DNA of 64,000 bases from Trichomonas vaginalis G3 (Eukaryota; Parabasalia; Trichomonadida; Trichomonadidae), in contig NC_067205.1 in the NCBI RefSeq assembly GCF_026262505.1, positions 10,106,001-10,170,000 on the forward strand. The letters run 5' to 3'. The notes beneath the pieces were generated by a model, which worked only from the letters and a program-made list of their open reading frames with translations, ran no database searches and was not told the origin of the DNA. Position numbers and translations under genes: made by a program. Shown in pieces: positions 39,706 to 50,002 of this stretch. Positions within the stretch are counted from its first letter, which is position 1. Every line of letters starts with the position of its first letter.

Positions 39706-40581
39706 TCATTCAACAACTAACTCTGTTTGAACTGGAACTGGAGTTGCTGCTGGAGCTGGTGCTGCAACTTTTGTTCCAATATTGTAAATTGTTGGAGCAA
39801 GGAAGAAGAGAAGAGCAATTTGAGCTAAGGCAAGGAATAACAAAACGTATGTGATAACAGTTGATGAAGACTGACGGCCTGCCATGCATTGTTCGCTATT
39901 CAAAGTTCTCAATGTCCAAATCATGGCTGAGAAAGCGCAGTACAAAAATGAAATCCAGTAGAGAGCGCAATTCCATGAGAAAAGAGTAACAACGCACATA
40001 TAAAATGATAAGCAAGAAAAGTCGGCAATTAAAGATAAAATTGGATAGCTTCCTTGAACACCAACATTCTTAAAGAGTGTCTTGCAAATTGCTACTTCAA
40101 CAAAAATAATTAATCCAAATTTGATGATTTGGAGGTAAAGGTAGTCCATAGAAAACTTGTTCTGGACTCCAGAAATGAGAGCAGAGAGTAAGAAGAATAA
40201 GAAGCAGAAAGTAATAGGAGTATATAATTCTGGAGCGTTTGGATTATTAATAGGAATGAATTGTTGTCCCTCTGGTACTGATCTTGACCATTGTTTAACG
40301 AAAAATGGACAGGCCAAATTCTTTATGCGGTGAATAATTGAATTTGGAGTAACAGCAAAATAAGATGGAATAAGGGCTTGGCTTTGTGCGATTCTCTGTT
40401 CAAGTTGTTTAGGATCAAGATTTTTGATCTCATCTGGGAGATAAGCATTTGTCATAACTGAAGCCATCTTTAACACTTCAGGACTCATGAATTGTGGAAT
40501 TGTTTGAGGTTGTGGCTGTGGCTGCTGTTGTTGATGAGGCTGTGGGCCACTTGGATCTTGATAGTAATTATCAGATATCAT
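39706..40581 (-). CDS. YIF1: YIF1 family ER-Golgi transport membrane protein
   Basis: 291 residues. A Gln/Pro-rich cytoplasmic N-terminus (residues 8-35) leads to the YIF1 core: a PFFVKQWSR-type motif near residue 95 and NPNAPELYTPI near residue 112, matching the family's N-A-P-D-L-Y-I-P signature. Five membrane segments follow, at about residues 120-140, 150-170, 185-205, 210-230 and 245-265. YIF1 acts with YIP1 and Rab/Ypt GTPases in COPII vesicle traffic. A start initiator TCATT lies at 40587-40591. It neighbours a Rab gene, though with a separate transcript. Confidence 0.85.
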   Translation of the reverse strand: MISDNYYQDPSGPQPHQQQQPQPQPQTIPQFMSPEVLKMASVMTNAYLPDEIKNLDPKQLEQRIAQSQALIPSYFAVTPNSIIHRIKNLACPFFVKQWSRSVPEGQQFIPINNPNAPELYTPITFCFLFFLLSALISGVQNKFSMDYLYLQIIKFGLIIFVEVAICKTLFKNVGVQGSYPILSLIADFSCLSFYMCVVTLFSWNCALYWISFLYCAFSAMIWTLRTLNSEQCMAGRQSSSTVITYVLLFLALAQIALLFFLAPTIYNIGTKVAAPAPAATPVPVQTELVVE

Positions 40582-40920
40582 TTTAGAATGATTGTAAATT
40601 TATCACTCTGTTTTCTGTCAAGTAAGCAAAAATGTCATGTAAATTGATATGTCACTTTTTGAAAAACAATAAATCACAAACTTTCTTTCGAATATCAAAA
40701 ACATGGAATCTAATAGTCATCTGATTGTATAACTCATGCATCAATATATATAAGCCAAGAAGTATTATGCTTATATAAAACCATGAGTTATTACTAATAA
40801 ATCATGCTATTTTGGACAATATTTTTATTTTCACGAATTTGTGCGAATAAAAAAAATTGGATTCTAAATAAATTTTAAATAACTAAATTTTAGTTCATGA
40901 CATGTGTAAAAAACATATAA
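40582..40920. other. Intergenic gap between Rab and YIF1 genes
   Basis: The YIF1 initiator lies at its left edge; otherwise nothing is seen. Confidence 0.5.
40587..40591 (-). promoter_or_regulatory. Initiator-like TCATT of YIF1
   Basis: On the minus strand TCATTCTAAA immediately precedes the ATG at 40581, matching the trichomonad TCA-Y-T/A initiator pattern and usual distance. Confidence 0.5.
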
Positions 40921-41541
40921 CTAACAACATTTCTTCTTCTTTGTATTTTGATCATTATCTGCAATTGCAAGTTTTTTATCGGATTTATGGTTTTGAGATG
41001 CTGACTTTACGTATTTTATAGCTGTTTCATCAATAATACTGATGATAAGGTCAGTGGTGTTTGCAGCAGATACTTCGGAAAATTCTGCATTAATGGAAGT
41101 AGCATAAGCCTGTCCACGTTCTGCAGTAACTGTTCTTTCCGATTCAAGATCTGACTTGTTTCCGAGAATATATATTTGGGGCTTTGAAATGCAGTTGTCA
41201 TTGATGCTTTCTATGAAAGTATCAAGGTCCAAGAAAGATGTTTCTGAATTTATTGCATAAACTAAGAAAATAATTTCCGCATCACGGTAATATGATGTTG
41301 TCAATGCACGAAATCTTTCTTGGCCAGCAGTATCCCAAATATGTAGCTTAACCATATGATCTCCATCTACTTTAATCTTTCTAATATAGAAAGCTGCACC
41401 TATCGTTGACATTTGATCAGTTGTCAAGCCCTTTCCTTGAATCACGTTGATGATTGATGTCTTTCCAACTGAGGAGTCTCCTAAAAAGCATATTTTGACC
41501 CCTACTGAATCATCATAGATTGAACATGATTCATCTCCCAT
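40921..41541 (-). CDS. Rab family small GTPase (Rab5-like)
   Basis: 206 residues. P-loop GDSSVGKTS at residues 21-29, switch I with TIGAAFYIRKI, WDTAGQERFRALTTSYYRDA (switch II), NKSDLE for guanine recognition and SAANT for the last G-box. The C-terminus KKKKCC is a double-cysteine geranylgeranylation signal preceded by a basic stretch. TIGAAF in switch I is characteristic of the Rab5/Rab22 group, which controls early endosome fusion. All catalytic residues are present, including the Gln of TAGQE. The frame is complete, with ATG at 41541. Confidence 0.93.
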   Translation of the reverse strand: MGDESCSIYDDSVGVKICFLGDSSVGKTSIINVIQGKGLTTDQMSTIGAAFYIRKIKVDGDHMVKLHIWDTAGQERFRALTTSYYRDAEIIFLVYAINSETSFLDLDTFIESINDNCISKPQIYILGNKSDLESERTVTAERGQAYATSINAEFSEVSAANTTDLIISIIDETAIKYVKSASQNHKSDKKLAIADNDQNTKKKKCC

Positions 41542-41618
41542 GACAAAATCCGAAAAAATTTTGTCAAAAAAAATTCAATTAATACAATATACTTTAGCGT
41601 TTACTACATATCATAAAT

Positions 41619-42272
41619 TTACTTATTTTGAGGATGACGTTTTATTTTTGGTTCAACTTTTGGTAAATTTTTCTCTTTTTGAACTCTTCCAGTGGCAGTA
41701 TTATAGTTTTCCAAGACAAACTTCCAATTAATATGCTCAAAGAACTTATTGAAATACTCTGCCTTGCGATTTTCATAATCAATGTACCATGAGTGTTCCC
41801 AAGTATCAACAGTTAAGATTGGAATATTTCCATCCTTTACTGGATTGTTGGCATTAGTGAATTGGTCTATTTTGAATTCACCAGTCTTAGTATCTTTGTA
41901 AAGATAACACCAACCGGATCCAAAGAGTGTGGAAGCCTTATTAATGAATTCGGCCTTGAAATTATCATATGATTTGAAGTTATTTGTGAAAAATTCTTCA
42001 AGATCCATTGGTATTTGTTGTATTTTTGCGGAAAGACAGTTCCAAAAGAAGCAATGATTATAGTGCTGAGCTACATTATTGAAAAGAGCTCCTGATGACT
42101 CCTGAATGATTTGAGTGATAGGCTTGCCTTCGTAATCTGAACCATTTAATAGTTTATTTGCGTTGTCAATATATGCCTGATGATGTTTTTTGACGTGAAT
42201 CTCAACAGCATGCTGTGTCAAGAAGCCAGGAAGACCTGTGTTGAGATAAGGAACAGTAATCATTGTCAACAT
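41619..42272 (-). CDS. sodB: Iron superoxide dismutase
   Basis: I use ATG 42272 (MLTMITVPYL), 217 residues. With this start the metal ligands fall at His26 (HVKKHH), His73 (AQHYNHCFFW), Asp156 and His160 (TVDTWEHSWY), the same numbers as bacterial FeSOD. Gln69 in the N-terminal domain and GSGWCYLY mark the iron type. It converts superoxide to peroxide and oxygen; in trichomonads it protects oxygen-sensitive iron-sulfur enzymes, in the cytosol or hydrogenosome. A basic tail of about 20 residues (KNLPKVEPKIKRHPQNK) is an extension beyond the usual end. It shares a 0.2-kb divergent gap with the coiled-coil gene at 42497. Confidence 0.93.
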   Translation of the reverse strand: MLTMITVPYLNTGLPGFLTQHAVEIHVKKHHQAYIDNANKLLNGSDYEGKPITQIIQESSGALFNNVAQHYNHCFFWNCLSAKIQQIPMDLEEFFTNNFKSYDNFKAEFINKASTLFGSGWCYLYKDTKTGEFKIDQFTNANNPVKDGNIPILTVDTWEHSWYIDYENRKAEYFNKFFEHINWKFVLENYNTATGRVQKEKNLPKVEPKIKRHPQNK

Positions 42273-42282
42273 TTTTTTCAAA

Positions 42283-42287
42283 AATGA
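42283..42287 (-). promoter_or_regulatory. Initiator-like TCATT of the Fe-SOD gene
   Basis: On the minus strand TCATTTTTGAAAAAA leads to the ATG at 42272, supporting that start over any upstream non-ATG codon. Confidence 0.5.
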
Positions 42288-42496
42288 TTTTTATTTTTTT
42301 GTCAAAGATTTTTGAAATATTTTTTCAAATCATTCCGCATTCTTTGAAAAATTGAAATATTTTGAGACCAAAAACGGAAGAAATAGAAAACACTATGCAA
42401 TCATAAACTTAGTTGGTCAGTTCAACATCATTTTCCATGTCTAATTTTTGGAAATAATAATGTATCCGATTTTTTTGGTTTAGTAAAAAAAAATAA

Positions 42497-43060
42497 ATGG
42501 ACTCGATTAATGATGCGACTACACTGAAAACAGCAGCCCAAGTTAAAGTTAACGCAAGATTAATACCTGCCAAAGATTTACATACTTCGTATGCTGAAAT
42601 TCTTTCCAATGCTGACCCTACAAAATTTGAAGATTTGAAAAAACAGCTTCTTCTTGTTATAGATACGGCAGAAGCAGAATATAGTCTTCTCAACCAAGAA
42701 GTTAGCATACTTAACTCAATGATTCCTCAATGGAATAATGAAATTACTGCAGCAAATTCTCAAATCGACAAATTGAAAGAAGAAATAACAGTTTTAGAAA
42801 AAGAAAAGCAAGATGTAGATGAAAAATTAGCGAAATACAACGAATTAATGAAATTAAAAGAAGAAACATCAAATATTCATACAGATAAACTCATCAAAGA
42901 TATCGAAAATTGTGAGTTAAAGAATAAAGAGGATGAGACTAATATAGAAATGGCTGAAAAGTCAAATGAAAGAAGGAAACAAGCAGTTTTAGGAATTCAC
43001 AAGAACATTCAACTATTCCTCGGCAAAAATACTGATGAACAAGCTTCACCAACTCAATAG
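42497..43060 (+). CDS. Coiled-coil protein, possibly THOC7-like
   Basis: 187 residues from ATG 42497. Residues 1-60 are mixed helical with NARLIPAKDLHTSYAEIL, then residues 60-165 are a nearly continuous coiled coil (IDKLKEEITVLEKEKQDVDE). Size, an N-terminal R-L motif and a coiled coil containing AKYNELMKLKEET recall THO complex subunit 7, which acts in mRNA export. The match is by overall pattern only, so a kinetochore or other small coiled-coil protein remains possible. Transcribed divergently from Fe-SOD. Confidence 0.6.
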   Translation: MDSINDATTLKTAAQVKVNARLIPAKDLHTSYAEILSNADPTKFEDLKKQLLLVIDTAEAEYSLLNQEVSILNSMIPQWNNEITAANSQIDKLKEEITVLEKEKQDVDEKLAKYNELMKLKEETSNIHTDKLIKDIENCELKNKEDETNIEMAEKSNERRKQAVLGIHKNIQLFLGKNTDEQASPTQ

Positions 43061-43226
43061 AAAACTATTTGTTAAATATACAACTATAAAATGTGTTATT
43101 TTTTAAATTTCAGATATAAATTGTTTCTTAATGACCTAAATGACATATCCTATATAAAGATGTACTTAAACTTAGAAGTGGCTATCAATTTAAGTCATAT
43201 ACTATATAAAAATATATTTTATTATT

Positions 43227-44171
43227 TTAAAGTAAATTTACTGCTTCAAAAAATGAGGTGTTGTAAACACTGCTTAAAATATTTTTGATGTCTTCGAGAT
43301 CTAATTCGTCCTCATCATCATTATATGAATTATTATTATAATTATATGCACGAGGACATCCTTCAACTGCATAATGAGATATAAATGAATTTAACGGTTC
43401 GATTGAATCAAAAGAACCTGTATAAACTTGATTTACAGTTCGAGTAAACTCGTTTTTATCAAAGTAACAATGTGTAATGTCTGGTTTACTAAAAAATAGA
43501 TAATTTCCTACATTTCTTATAAATGAACAATTTAAATATCTAATAGTACCCCAGCAATAAAATATTGCATTTTCGATTCCTGTATATTCATTGTTTAAAT
43601 GATTGCATTTTGTAAAAATAATATAGCTTTCACTATATGTTAGATCCAAATGTGAAGATGATGAATTTGAAACTGTGGTAAAATTCACGCTTCCAAGTTG
43701 AGTGTCGATTACATATGCAGCATGCATATTAATTCTGTTATAAGATGTGTTCATATTACTTACTTTGATTTCTCCATATTGATGATAAATAGAAGCATCA
43801 AAACCATTGCATTCTGAAACTGAACATTCAAATGCATAATTTTTGTTGGTAGAATATTCAACTGTTTGAATATAATATCCGCATCCATGTTGAGCATATG
43901 AAAAGAATATGCAAATACGAACTAAGACAGATTCGCTTTGTTGGATATAGAATGATCCGCCCATTTCTGTGGAGCTGTTATTGTAAAATGTGCATGTTTC
44001 GAGCAATACTTTGCTGCTAGAATTAAGGAAAATTGCTGTTTCTTGATAATGGAAAGAAAATACTGCATGATAAATGTAATAACTGCCATTCCCTGATATA
44101 GTTTCGTTAGTTGTTTTAGTATTAAGCTCAACTGGGTCGAAATAATCAGAAAAGCTTGATCGAAGTGCCAA
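43227..44171 (-). CDS. Beta-helix-like surface protein fragment
   Basis: About 314 residues with recurring short strands and turn motifs such as LETCTFYNNSSTEMGGSFYI, SVSECNGFDASIYH, FTKCNHLNN and YLNCSFIRN. These C-x-F-x-N-N and G-G-S-F patterns are typical of right-handed parallel beta-helix proteins, common as trichomonad surface proteins. The tail is acidic (NNNSYNDDEDELDLEDI). The frame has no ATG at its 5' end (44171 is TTG); an ATG at 44209 lies in another frame, so the gene is 5'-truncated or carries a one-base shift there. Confidence 0.5.
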   Translation of the reverse strand: MALRSSFSDYFDPVELNTKTTNETISGNGSYYIYHAVFSFHYQETAIFLNSSSKVLLETCTFYNNSSTEMGGSFYIQQSESVLVRICIFFSYAQHGCGYYIQTVEYSTNKNYAFECSVSECNGFDASIYHQYGEIKVSNMNTSYNRINMHAAYVIDTQLGSVNFTTVSNSSSSHLDLTYSESYIIFTKCNHLNNEYTGIENAIFYCWGTIRYLNCSFIRNVGNYLFFSKPDITHCYFDKNEFTRTVNQVYTGSFDSIEPLNSFISHYAVEGCPRAYNYNNNSYNDDEDELDLEDIKNILSSVYNTSFFEAVNLL

Positions 44172-44816
44172 AAAGAGTTGACAAGCGATTGACTATGTTT
44201 AACACGCATTTCCGAGTGTTGGTTTAACGAAATAATGCTGAAACTACGCTTAATTTATGTGGAGTTGGAATATCAAATTAATTTTTCGTAGAAATTAAAA
44301 ATAGGATACATTATAATCATGCATAAGCATTATCAAATAATGCATAGTCGCAAGATTTTAAACAATATTAAATGGGTCGAACGGCTCTTCTTTGTGCAGC
44401 AAACAAAAAATATATGAAGCTGCAAAATTTCTGATACAGAACTGAGAAAACTCAAATGAGAGGTTCAATATTGCTCATCTTGGACAGAAGTAGATAATTG
44501 AAATGAGAAAAATTACTCAACTTTAAGATGCTTTGTCACATATTTGAAGGAACACCGATGCAAAGCTGTAAGTCACTCTCATTGATATTTCCTAGTGACA
44601 TTAGTTATAAGTTCATTTATCTTCCTCAATATCTTGCACCAAATGTCAAATGTTTTGTTAATCTGCATTTTTAACTTATTCTAGACTGATGGCATCAGGA
44701 TTATTGACATTGTAAAATTTTTGCAAAAAAAAATTCTGAAGATTTCTGACTGAAAGCAGAATCAATTTTTGTGTGTCCAATTGATGATAATGGAATGAAC
44801 ATTACGAAATAGTGAA
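44172..44816. other. Gap holding an ankyrin relic
   Basis: Apart from the relic at 44370-44490, no feature is evident. The right part is the 5' flank of the DOCK gene. Confidence 0.5.
44370..44490 (+). pseudogene. Ankyrin-repeat relic
   Basis: MGRTALLCAANK in one frame is continued in another frame by YEAAKFLIQN and then FNIAHL, the order of a single ankyrin repeat (G-x-T-A-L-x-x-A-A ... A-K-x-L-I). Stops and a frame change leave no usable gene. Confidence 0.5.
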
Positions 44817-47800
44817 ATGAAGTCTCAAATTCAAAATTACGTAAAAATGTCATGGAAGGATTGTAGTTATAAAGCAATTGCTCTTTATCCTTATTCATCC
44901 ACCGAGAAGTACCATTTAACTACTACTCGTTATGATACACTCGAAGTGTTAAAAGAAAATGGAGATTGGGTATTTGCAAGATGTATCTCAACCGGATGCC
45001 TTGGCATTTGTCCCAAGAGCTATTTAGGAGAGTATAAAGACGAAATTGATATTCTCAACCGCAAATTTAGCTTAGAAATCAAGTATTTATTTATTGAACT
45101 TTATAAGAACTTTTTAATCCCTGCCAAAGAAGATGATGCTTCATTCTGCAAAATTTTAGATTTAGTTAGTAAGATTCAGCGCACTTATCCTTTGTCTAGT
45201 GATACAGATCGTGGTTTATTATACAAATACATCGAAGAACTGCGTGAATTCATTCACATCAAGCAGCCAGAAAGAAACCAAAATGGAACAATGACGATTA
45301 TCCACGATATTACTTCCGAAACAAAGAAAACAACAAAGAAACAAACTCATCAAAATTATCAAGAGACAATATTAATGAACTTTGCTATCCAATCAGATCC
45401 TCAACCAACTCCAGTTCATATCAAGATATTTTTATACAATATTACTGCGAAAACATTAGTTTCTTTACAAAAAACTTCAATTTTTACATCAAATCATTTC
45501 GTTGATACGTTCTTATGCCCCGATATCGATCCCAAGATCATCAACAACCTCGCCATTGTCGTATTTATCTCAGATTACGCAGAAGGAAATAATACATATT
45601 TCGCTGAGTATAAAGCGTGCGGAGTAGAGAAATTATCAACAGCAGATAAACCTTTTAAGATCGGCCACGACCAAACCTTCGATATTAAATTCTTTACCTC
45701 CAAGGATGCTCCTATCTCCTCATTATACAGGGATATCCTCGAAAACAAGCAGACGTATACACCGTCCATCGACTGCCCACCACTAAAGATCTCATATTCA
45801 AGCTACCAACAGAACTGCGAAGCCACAAATCCACAAAAACCTGCAGACAACGGTTTGAACAAATTAGGAAGCTTCAAATATCCGATAAATGTCGGTTCGA
45901 ACTACGACGTCAGCCAATTATACGTAAAAATTACGCATCTTCGTCATAAAACGAAAATTAAACCTACAAGGATAATTGTAAGGGCTGTCGACTTGTCATC
46001 GAAGAGCGATGCATTTGTACCTTGTTTTCCTACAGAAAAAGACCCATGTTGCGCTGTAACTACGATTCAACGCGGATTTCTCGATTTCGACATGGAAGAA
46101 GTCGTACAAGTCCAAATTGATACAAGTCTCTTCCCAAGCCTTGATTTCGCCTTCTTGGTCTTCTTCGTTGAGAGATCTTTCAAACCGCCGGGCGAATCTT
46201 ACATTTCTTCGTATTGTTTCTCACCTCTTTATGATATAAAGAACGGTTGCATGTACGAATTCACTTCTCCAAGGGTTTTGAAGCTGATTAAACCTCCGAA
46301 AACGATAGATTCGCAAACAATTACAACGGAAATCACTAATTTCCACTCCTTCGAAGAATGCTTCAAGGAACCAGGCGATCCAGGCTTCATTACCGTTGAA
46401 ACTTCCTTGATATCAAATAAATTCTCCAAATTCCCAGACGTTAACAAGCTTTTGACGACTGTTCCGACAAAGGATGCCACATTTGATGATATCCAGATCT
46501 TAGAAGTCCAGTATTACTATGCCTGGGGACCAAAGATCTTATTTGAACTGGCAAAGATCATTGTAAACGATGAACGTAACTCTGAACGTGCTCTTTATGC
46601 CTTTGTCTCTTGTTTGAAGTCGATTGATCAATATTCTACAAGAGATCCGTTCATGGAAAGAGTATTAACATCATTCTTTGCGATGTTCGTCGAAGAGAAC
46701 TCATTCTTGTCCAAGTTGGGTGTCAATTTGCTCCAATTCACAGGTAAAGCAATTGATTCTCAACATCAAAATAATAATTCAGAGGAAGGAGAGAAATTAA
46801 GACGCGCTTTGGCCAATATTCAGAGAACATTGGCCAGCGTATTAAGAATTACCGTTGTTTCCATCAATTTTGCGAAGAAAATTAAACAAAATGTGAATGA
46901 AGCACAAATTAGAAACGATTTCAGAAGAGTTTTCGACAGCACATGCAAGAAGATCAGTGATACAGCTGAATCCGCCGTTGTCCAGCGCCAATTTTTGATC
47001 AGAGCTCTTCCTCATATGCTTCAAATCATGGATTACTTCTTCTCCAAGAAGGAAATCGTCGAATTAGCCCTTATCGCGTTCAATTCCACCCCTAGCAACG
47101 TCAACGATAGAGTTAAAGTCTTCGACCACTTTGCGAATGCCGAAATCTTCAGGAACGAAAAGATTAGAAGGGGTCTCTTACCTGAAATCATCAAGGAACT
47201 GACCAAAGAAGACTACAAACAGGTCTTTTCGGAGAAAATTTTACCTCTTGCCACAACAATCTTCTTCGATATGCTTGGAAGCTCCTCGAGTTTTTCATCT
47301 GCTGTCTCACACGTTACTCCTTTGTTCGCAAATATGATCGGAAACCCAGATTACGCAAATCAAATCATATTATTCATTTATTACTCGCTTCCTATAGGTG
47401 TTAAATCGTTCCTTACATGCAATGGCAACCAGGCTCAAGCGTTTACAGAGGTTACAGAGATGATATTGAAAGCTGTAGATACAGCTCCTCCATCAATCTT
47501 ATTCGCTTTGGTTCCAGCCTTCGTAAAAGTGTTTTTGCTGAGCCAGGACGACCAATTCAGCCAAACAAGGAAAGATGTTATCTTATTAATTAAGACCATC
47601 TCAAATTTCTACAGACAATTTTTGCATCGCCTTGAAGTTCTTACACCTCTTGACCGATTAATTTACAACCAGATGTACGCAATCAATTTAACTCCGATTT
47701 CGCATCTACTTCCCCTTCTTATTGACTCAGTTCCCCCTAATTATCACTTCGATAGCTCTATTTTCATTCCTTTGTTCCACATGTACGTTTCTTCCAAGGA

Positions 47801-49412
47801 TCAGCCAGTCAGACAAGGAATTAGAAATGCATTTGGTCAAATCTTCACAGCAGAAGGCCAAAAAGTACAAGCAATCGAAACACCGATTGTTGATGCCCTT
47901 ATTGCCGTCATGTCTGTTGAAGGAATGGCCGAAATTGTCTCAATTTTCGACATTATTACTCAGATTCTTCCTTCCGCTAAGCAAAGTGTCGAAAAACTCA
48001 CCCAGTTCTCTCAGAACCTCGCGAACCTCAGCTACTATCCACCAAACGCTTCATATGAAGACGAAAGAGTCACATCAATTAATTTCCTTCTCGAAGGCTT
48101 CAAAAACTCCGAAAGTAGTCTTTCGAACTATCCACACTTCGCCATGATGCTCTACGATCTCCATGTTGCTCTAAACAACCAAGTAGAAGCAGCAGAAGTT
48201 TTTAGAAACGTTTATCAATTTTTAGTTGACAAATCGAAAGATGACGATGAATTGAGGCCAGAATCGACATTCCCAGCTCAAACTACACTCGAAAGGAAGA
48301 AGATGCTTCTTAAGAGGAGTTACGAACTGTTCATGCAATCGCAGTTCTTCGAGCACGCTATCGAATGTGCAGAAGAACTTCGCAGAATTGGCGAGAGCAA
48401 ATACGATTTTGCGTTAATCGCAGAAGTCTGTGAAATGGAAGCGAATGCATGGACAGAAGTAACAACAGTAGAAAGGACACAACTCAATCGTTTCTACGGA
48501 TGTAAGTTCATCGGTGGCAATTTCGACGAATGCCACAAGAACAAGTTCTTCGTTTACAGGAGAGGTGGATATTTCGATAACGGACAAATGTTATCTTACA
48601 TCAAACAGAAATTCCCGAATGCGGAATGTTCTCCACGTCCACCACAAGAAAACACTGAATATCCAAACGGATACGTCTATGTTTTCAACGTCAAACCTCT
48701 TGTAGAAGACAGTTATTGTCCAGAAGAAAGTCCAGGAAGTGTAATGACGAGAACTGTTTGCAGAATACAGAAGTTCTTCAGCGAAGTTCCTGTCAGAGTA
48801 AAGATAGAAGAAAAGAAATACAACGAAATCGCTGAATACCACAGACACATCACTGAATACCAAGTGGAATATCCTCTCCAAGGAATCGCAAGACGTGCAT
48901 TAGTCGTCAAACAGAGTGAAGTAAGAAAGATGTCCCCAGTAGAATGCGCTGTTTTCGACACTAATGCTAAATCTCTCGAACTTCTTCAGAAGGCATCACA
49001 TTACTGGAGATGTCTGACATACAATGTTAAGTTCGATGAGACAGCTGTAAGTGCTTTCTCTATGCTCATCAATGGTATTGTAAATGCGGCTGTTAATGGT
49101 GGAACTAAGTTGTTCCAGGAACTTTTCTTGGAGGGAGATTTGGCAAATCTTCCGGAACAGAAGAAATGGGCTCCCAAACTAAAAGAAGCATTCGTGACTC
49201 AGCTGAAGGCAGTGAATTTCGCAATTTCTGTCCACGACTACGTTGTTTCTGATGCTTATTTACCTCTCCACAACCAGATCAAGGAACAGTTCGTGGAGAT
49301 GCAGAAGTCAATGTCTTCTCAGGTTGGAACTGTAGATTTCTCAATGACAGACACAAATCTTGGAAAAATACCTGAAGCACTTCCTCCAAAACAAAGAAAT
49401 AACTCGGCTTAA
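44817..49412 (+). CDS. DOCK family guanine nucleotide exchange factor
   Basis: 1,531 residues, one uninterrupted frame. The ATG at 44817 is used, but Met11 (44847, MSWKDCSYKAIALYPY) is an equally good start. An N-terminal SH3 domain spans residues 18-75 (YKAIALYPYSS ... GICPKSYLGEY). A C2-like DHR-1 region lies near residues 360-490 (YVKITHLRHKTK onward). A helical middle follows. The DHR-2 catalytic region runs from about residue 1160 to 1510, with EHAIECAEELRR, FGC-like FYGCKFIG, YVFNVKP, EYHRHITEYQVEYPLQGIARRA and LINGIVNAAVNGG. DOCK proteins activate Rac/Cdc42-type GTPases for actin remodelling. C-rich codon use suggests good expression. Confidence 0.92.
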   Translation: MKSQIQNYVKMSWKDCSYKAIALYPYSSTEKYHLTTTRYDTLEVLKENGDWVFARCISTGCLGICPKSYLGEYKDEIDILNRKFSLEIKYLFIELYKNFLIPAKEDDASFCKILDLVSKIQRTYPLSSDTDRGLLYKYIEELREFIHIKQPERNQNGTMTIIHDITSETKKTTKKQTHQNYQETILMNFAIQSDPQPTPVHIKIFLYNITAKTLVSLQKTSIFTSNHFVDTFLCPDIDPKIINNLAIVVFISDYAEGNNTYFAEYKACGVEKLSTADKPFKIGHDQTFDIKFFTSKDAPISSLYRDILENKQTYTPSIDCPPLKISYSSYQQNCEATNPQKPADNGLNKLGSFKYPINVGSNYDVSQLYVKITHLRHKTKIKPTRIIVRAVDLSSKSDAFVPCFPTEKDPCCAVTTIQRGFLDFDMEEVVQVQIDTSLFPSLDFAFLVFFVERSFKPPGESYISSYCFSPLYDIKNGCMYEFTSPRVLKLIKPPKTIDSQTITTEITNFHSFEECFKEPGDPGFITVETSLISNKFSKFPDVNKLLTTVPTKDATFDDIQILEVQYYYAWGPKILFELAKIIVNDERNSERALYAFVSCLKSIDQYSTRDPFMERVLTSFFAMFVEENSFLSKLGVNLLQFTGKAIDSQHQNNNSEEGEKLRRALANIQRTLASVLRITVVSINFAKKIKQNVNEAQIRNDFRRVFDSTCKKISDTAESAVVQRQFLIRALPHMLQIMDYFFSKKEIVELALIAFNSTPSNVNDRVKVFDHFANAEIFRNEKIRRGLLPEIIKELTKEDYKQVFSEKILPLATTIFFDMLGSSSSFSSAVSHVTPLFANMIGNPDYANQIILFIYYSLPIGVKSFLTCNGNQAQAFTEVTEMILKAVDTAPPSILFALVPAFVKVFLLSQDDQFSQTRKDVILLIKTISNFYRQFLHRLEVLTPLDRLIYNQMYAINLTPISHLLPLLIDSVPPNYHFDSSIFIPLFHMYVSSKDQPVRQGIRNAFGQIFTAEGQKVQAIETPIVDALIAVMSVEGMAEIVSIFDIITQILPSAKQSVEKLTQFSQNLANLSYYPPNASYEDERVTSINFLLEGFKNSESSLSNYPHFAMMLYDLHVALNNQVEAAEVFRNVYQFLVDKSKDDDELRPESTFPAQTTLERKKMLLKRSYELFMQSQFFEHAIECAEELRRIGESKYDFALIAEVCEMEANAWTEVTTVERTQLNRFYGCKFIGGNFDECHKNKFFVYRRGGYFDNGQMLSYIKQKFPNAECSPRPPQENTEYPNGYVYVFNVKPLVEDSYCPEESPGSVMTRTVCRIQKFFSEVPVRVKIEEKKYNEIAEYHRHITEYQVEYPLQGIARRALVVKQSEVRKMSPVECAVFDTNAKSLELLQKASHYWRCLTYNVKFDETAVSAFSMLINGIVNAAVNGGTKLFQELFLEGDLANLPEQKKWAPKLKEAFVTQLKAVNFAISVHDYVVSDAYLPLHNQIKEQFVEMQKSMSSQVGTVDFSMTDTNLGKIPEALPPKQRNNSA

Positions 49413-50002
49413 AAAAATATAAACAAAAAAATTTTATTTATCTAAATTAGATTTTTATGTTGTTCTTTATTCCTCAATAAAGACAATAATCATAATTCCC
49501 CTCATTTCACCTGGTTTTTCTCACCCGAATTGCAGAGGTTGATTTAATTTTTTTTTGTGTGTGTGTGTGAAGAGAATATAATATTGGTATTTACAAAATA
49601 CAATAAACAATGATGGACGTAGAACGAATAGAAATTTATCGTTTTCTCTTCAAATTATTAAGGGCGAATAATAGAATTTTATCTTGTATGCCACCTTTTG
49701 AAAAAGAAATGTTAACATTCTTCACAACTTCCGATATCGTTCTACAGTTGATTTCGGAAAAAATAAAGTTATAAAATTAGAACCAATACAATGTAAAATA
49801 GAATATCCAGTTAAATTGTATTATTTGATTCTGATCAGATTTTTTATTGTCAGATTTTTTAGCAAGATAGTTGTAATTGTAGAGAATAAATTCTTGTCAG
49901 TTCGCTGATCATTAAGTGTGATTTGCCAATAATGCGATCTCAATAATGCGATGCATTTTTTCTAATTTTCTTCGAAATTTTATTATTTATTTTTTCCAAT
50001 AA
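49413..50002. other. Intergenic gap
   Basis: AT-rich with a short TG microsatellite near 49556-49568. No gene is recognised. Confidence 0.5.

Noticed and set aside
42273-42281. Upstream start of the Fe-SOD at a TTG codon
   Set aside because: Not an ATG; the ATG at 42272 puts all ligands at the positions known for FeSOD and has an initiator just upstream.
49556-49568. TG microsatellite
   Set aside because: A short simple repeat of no evident significance.
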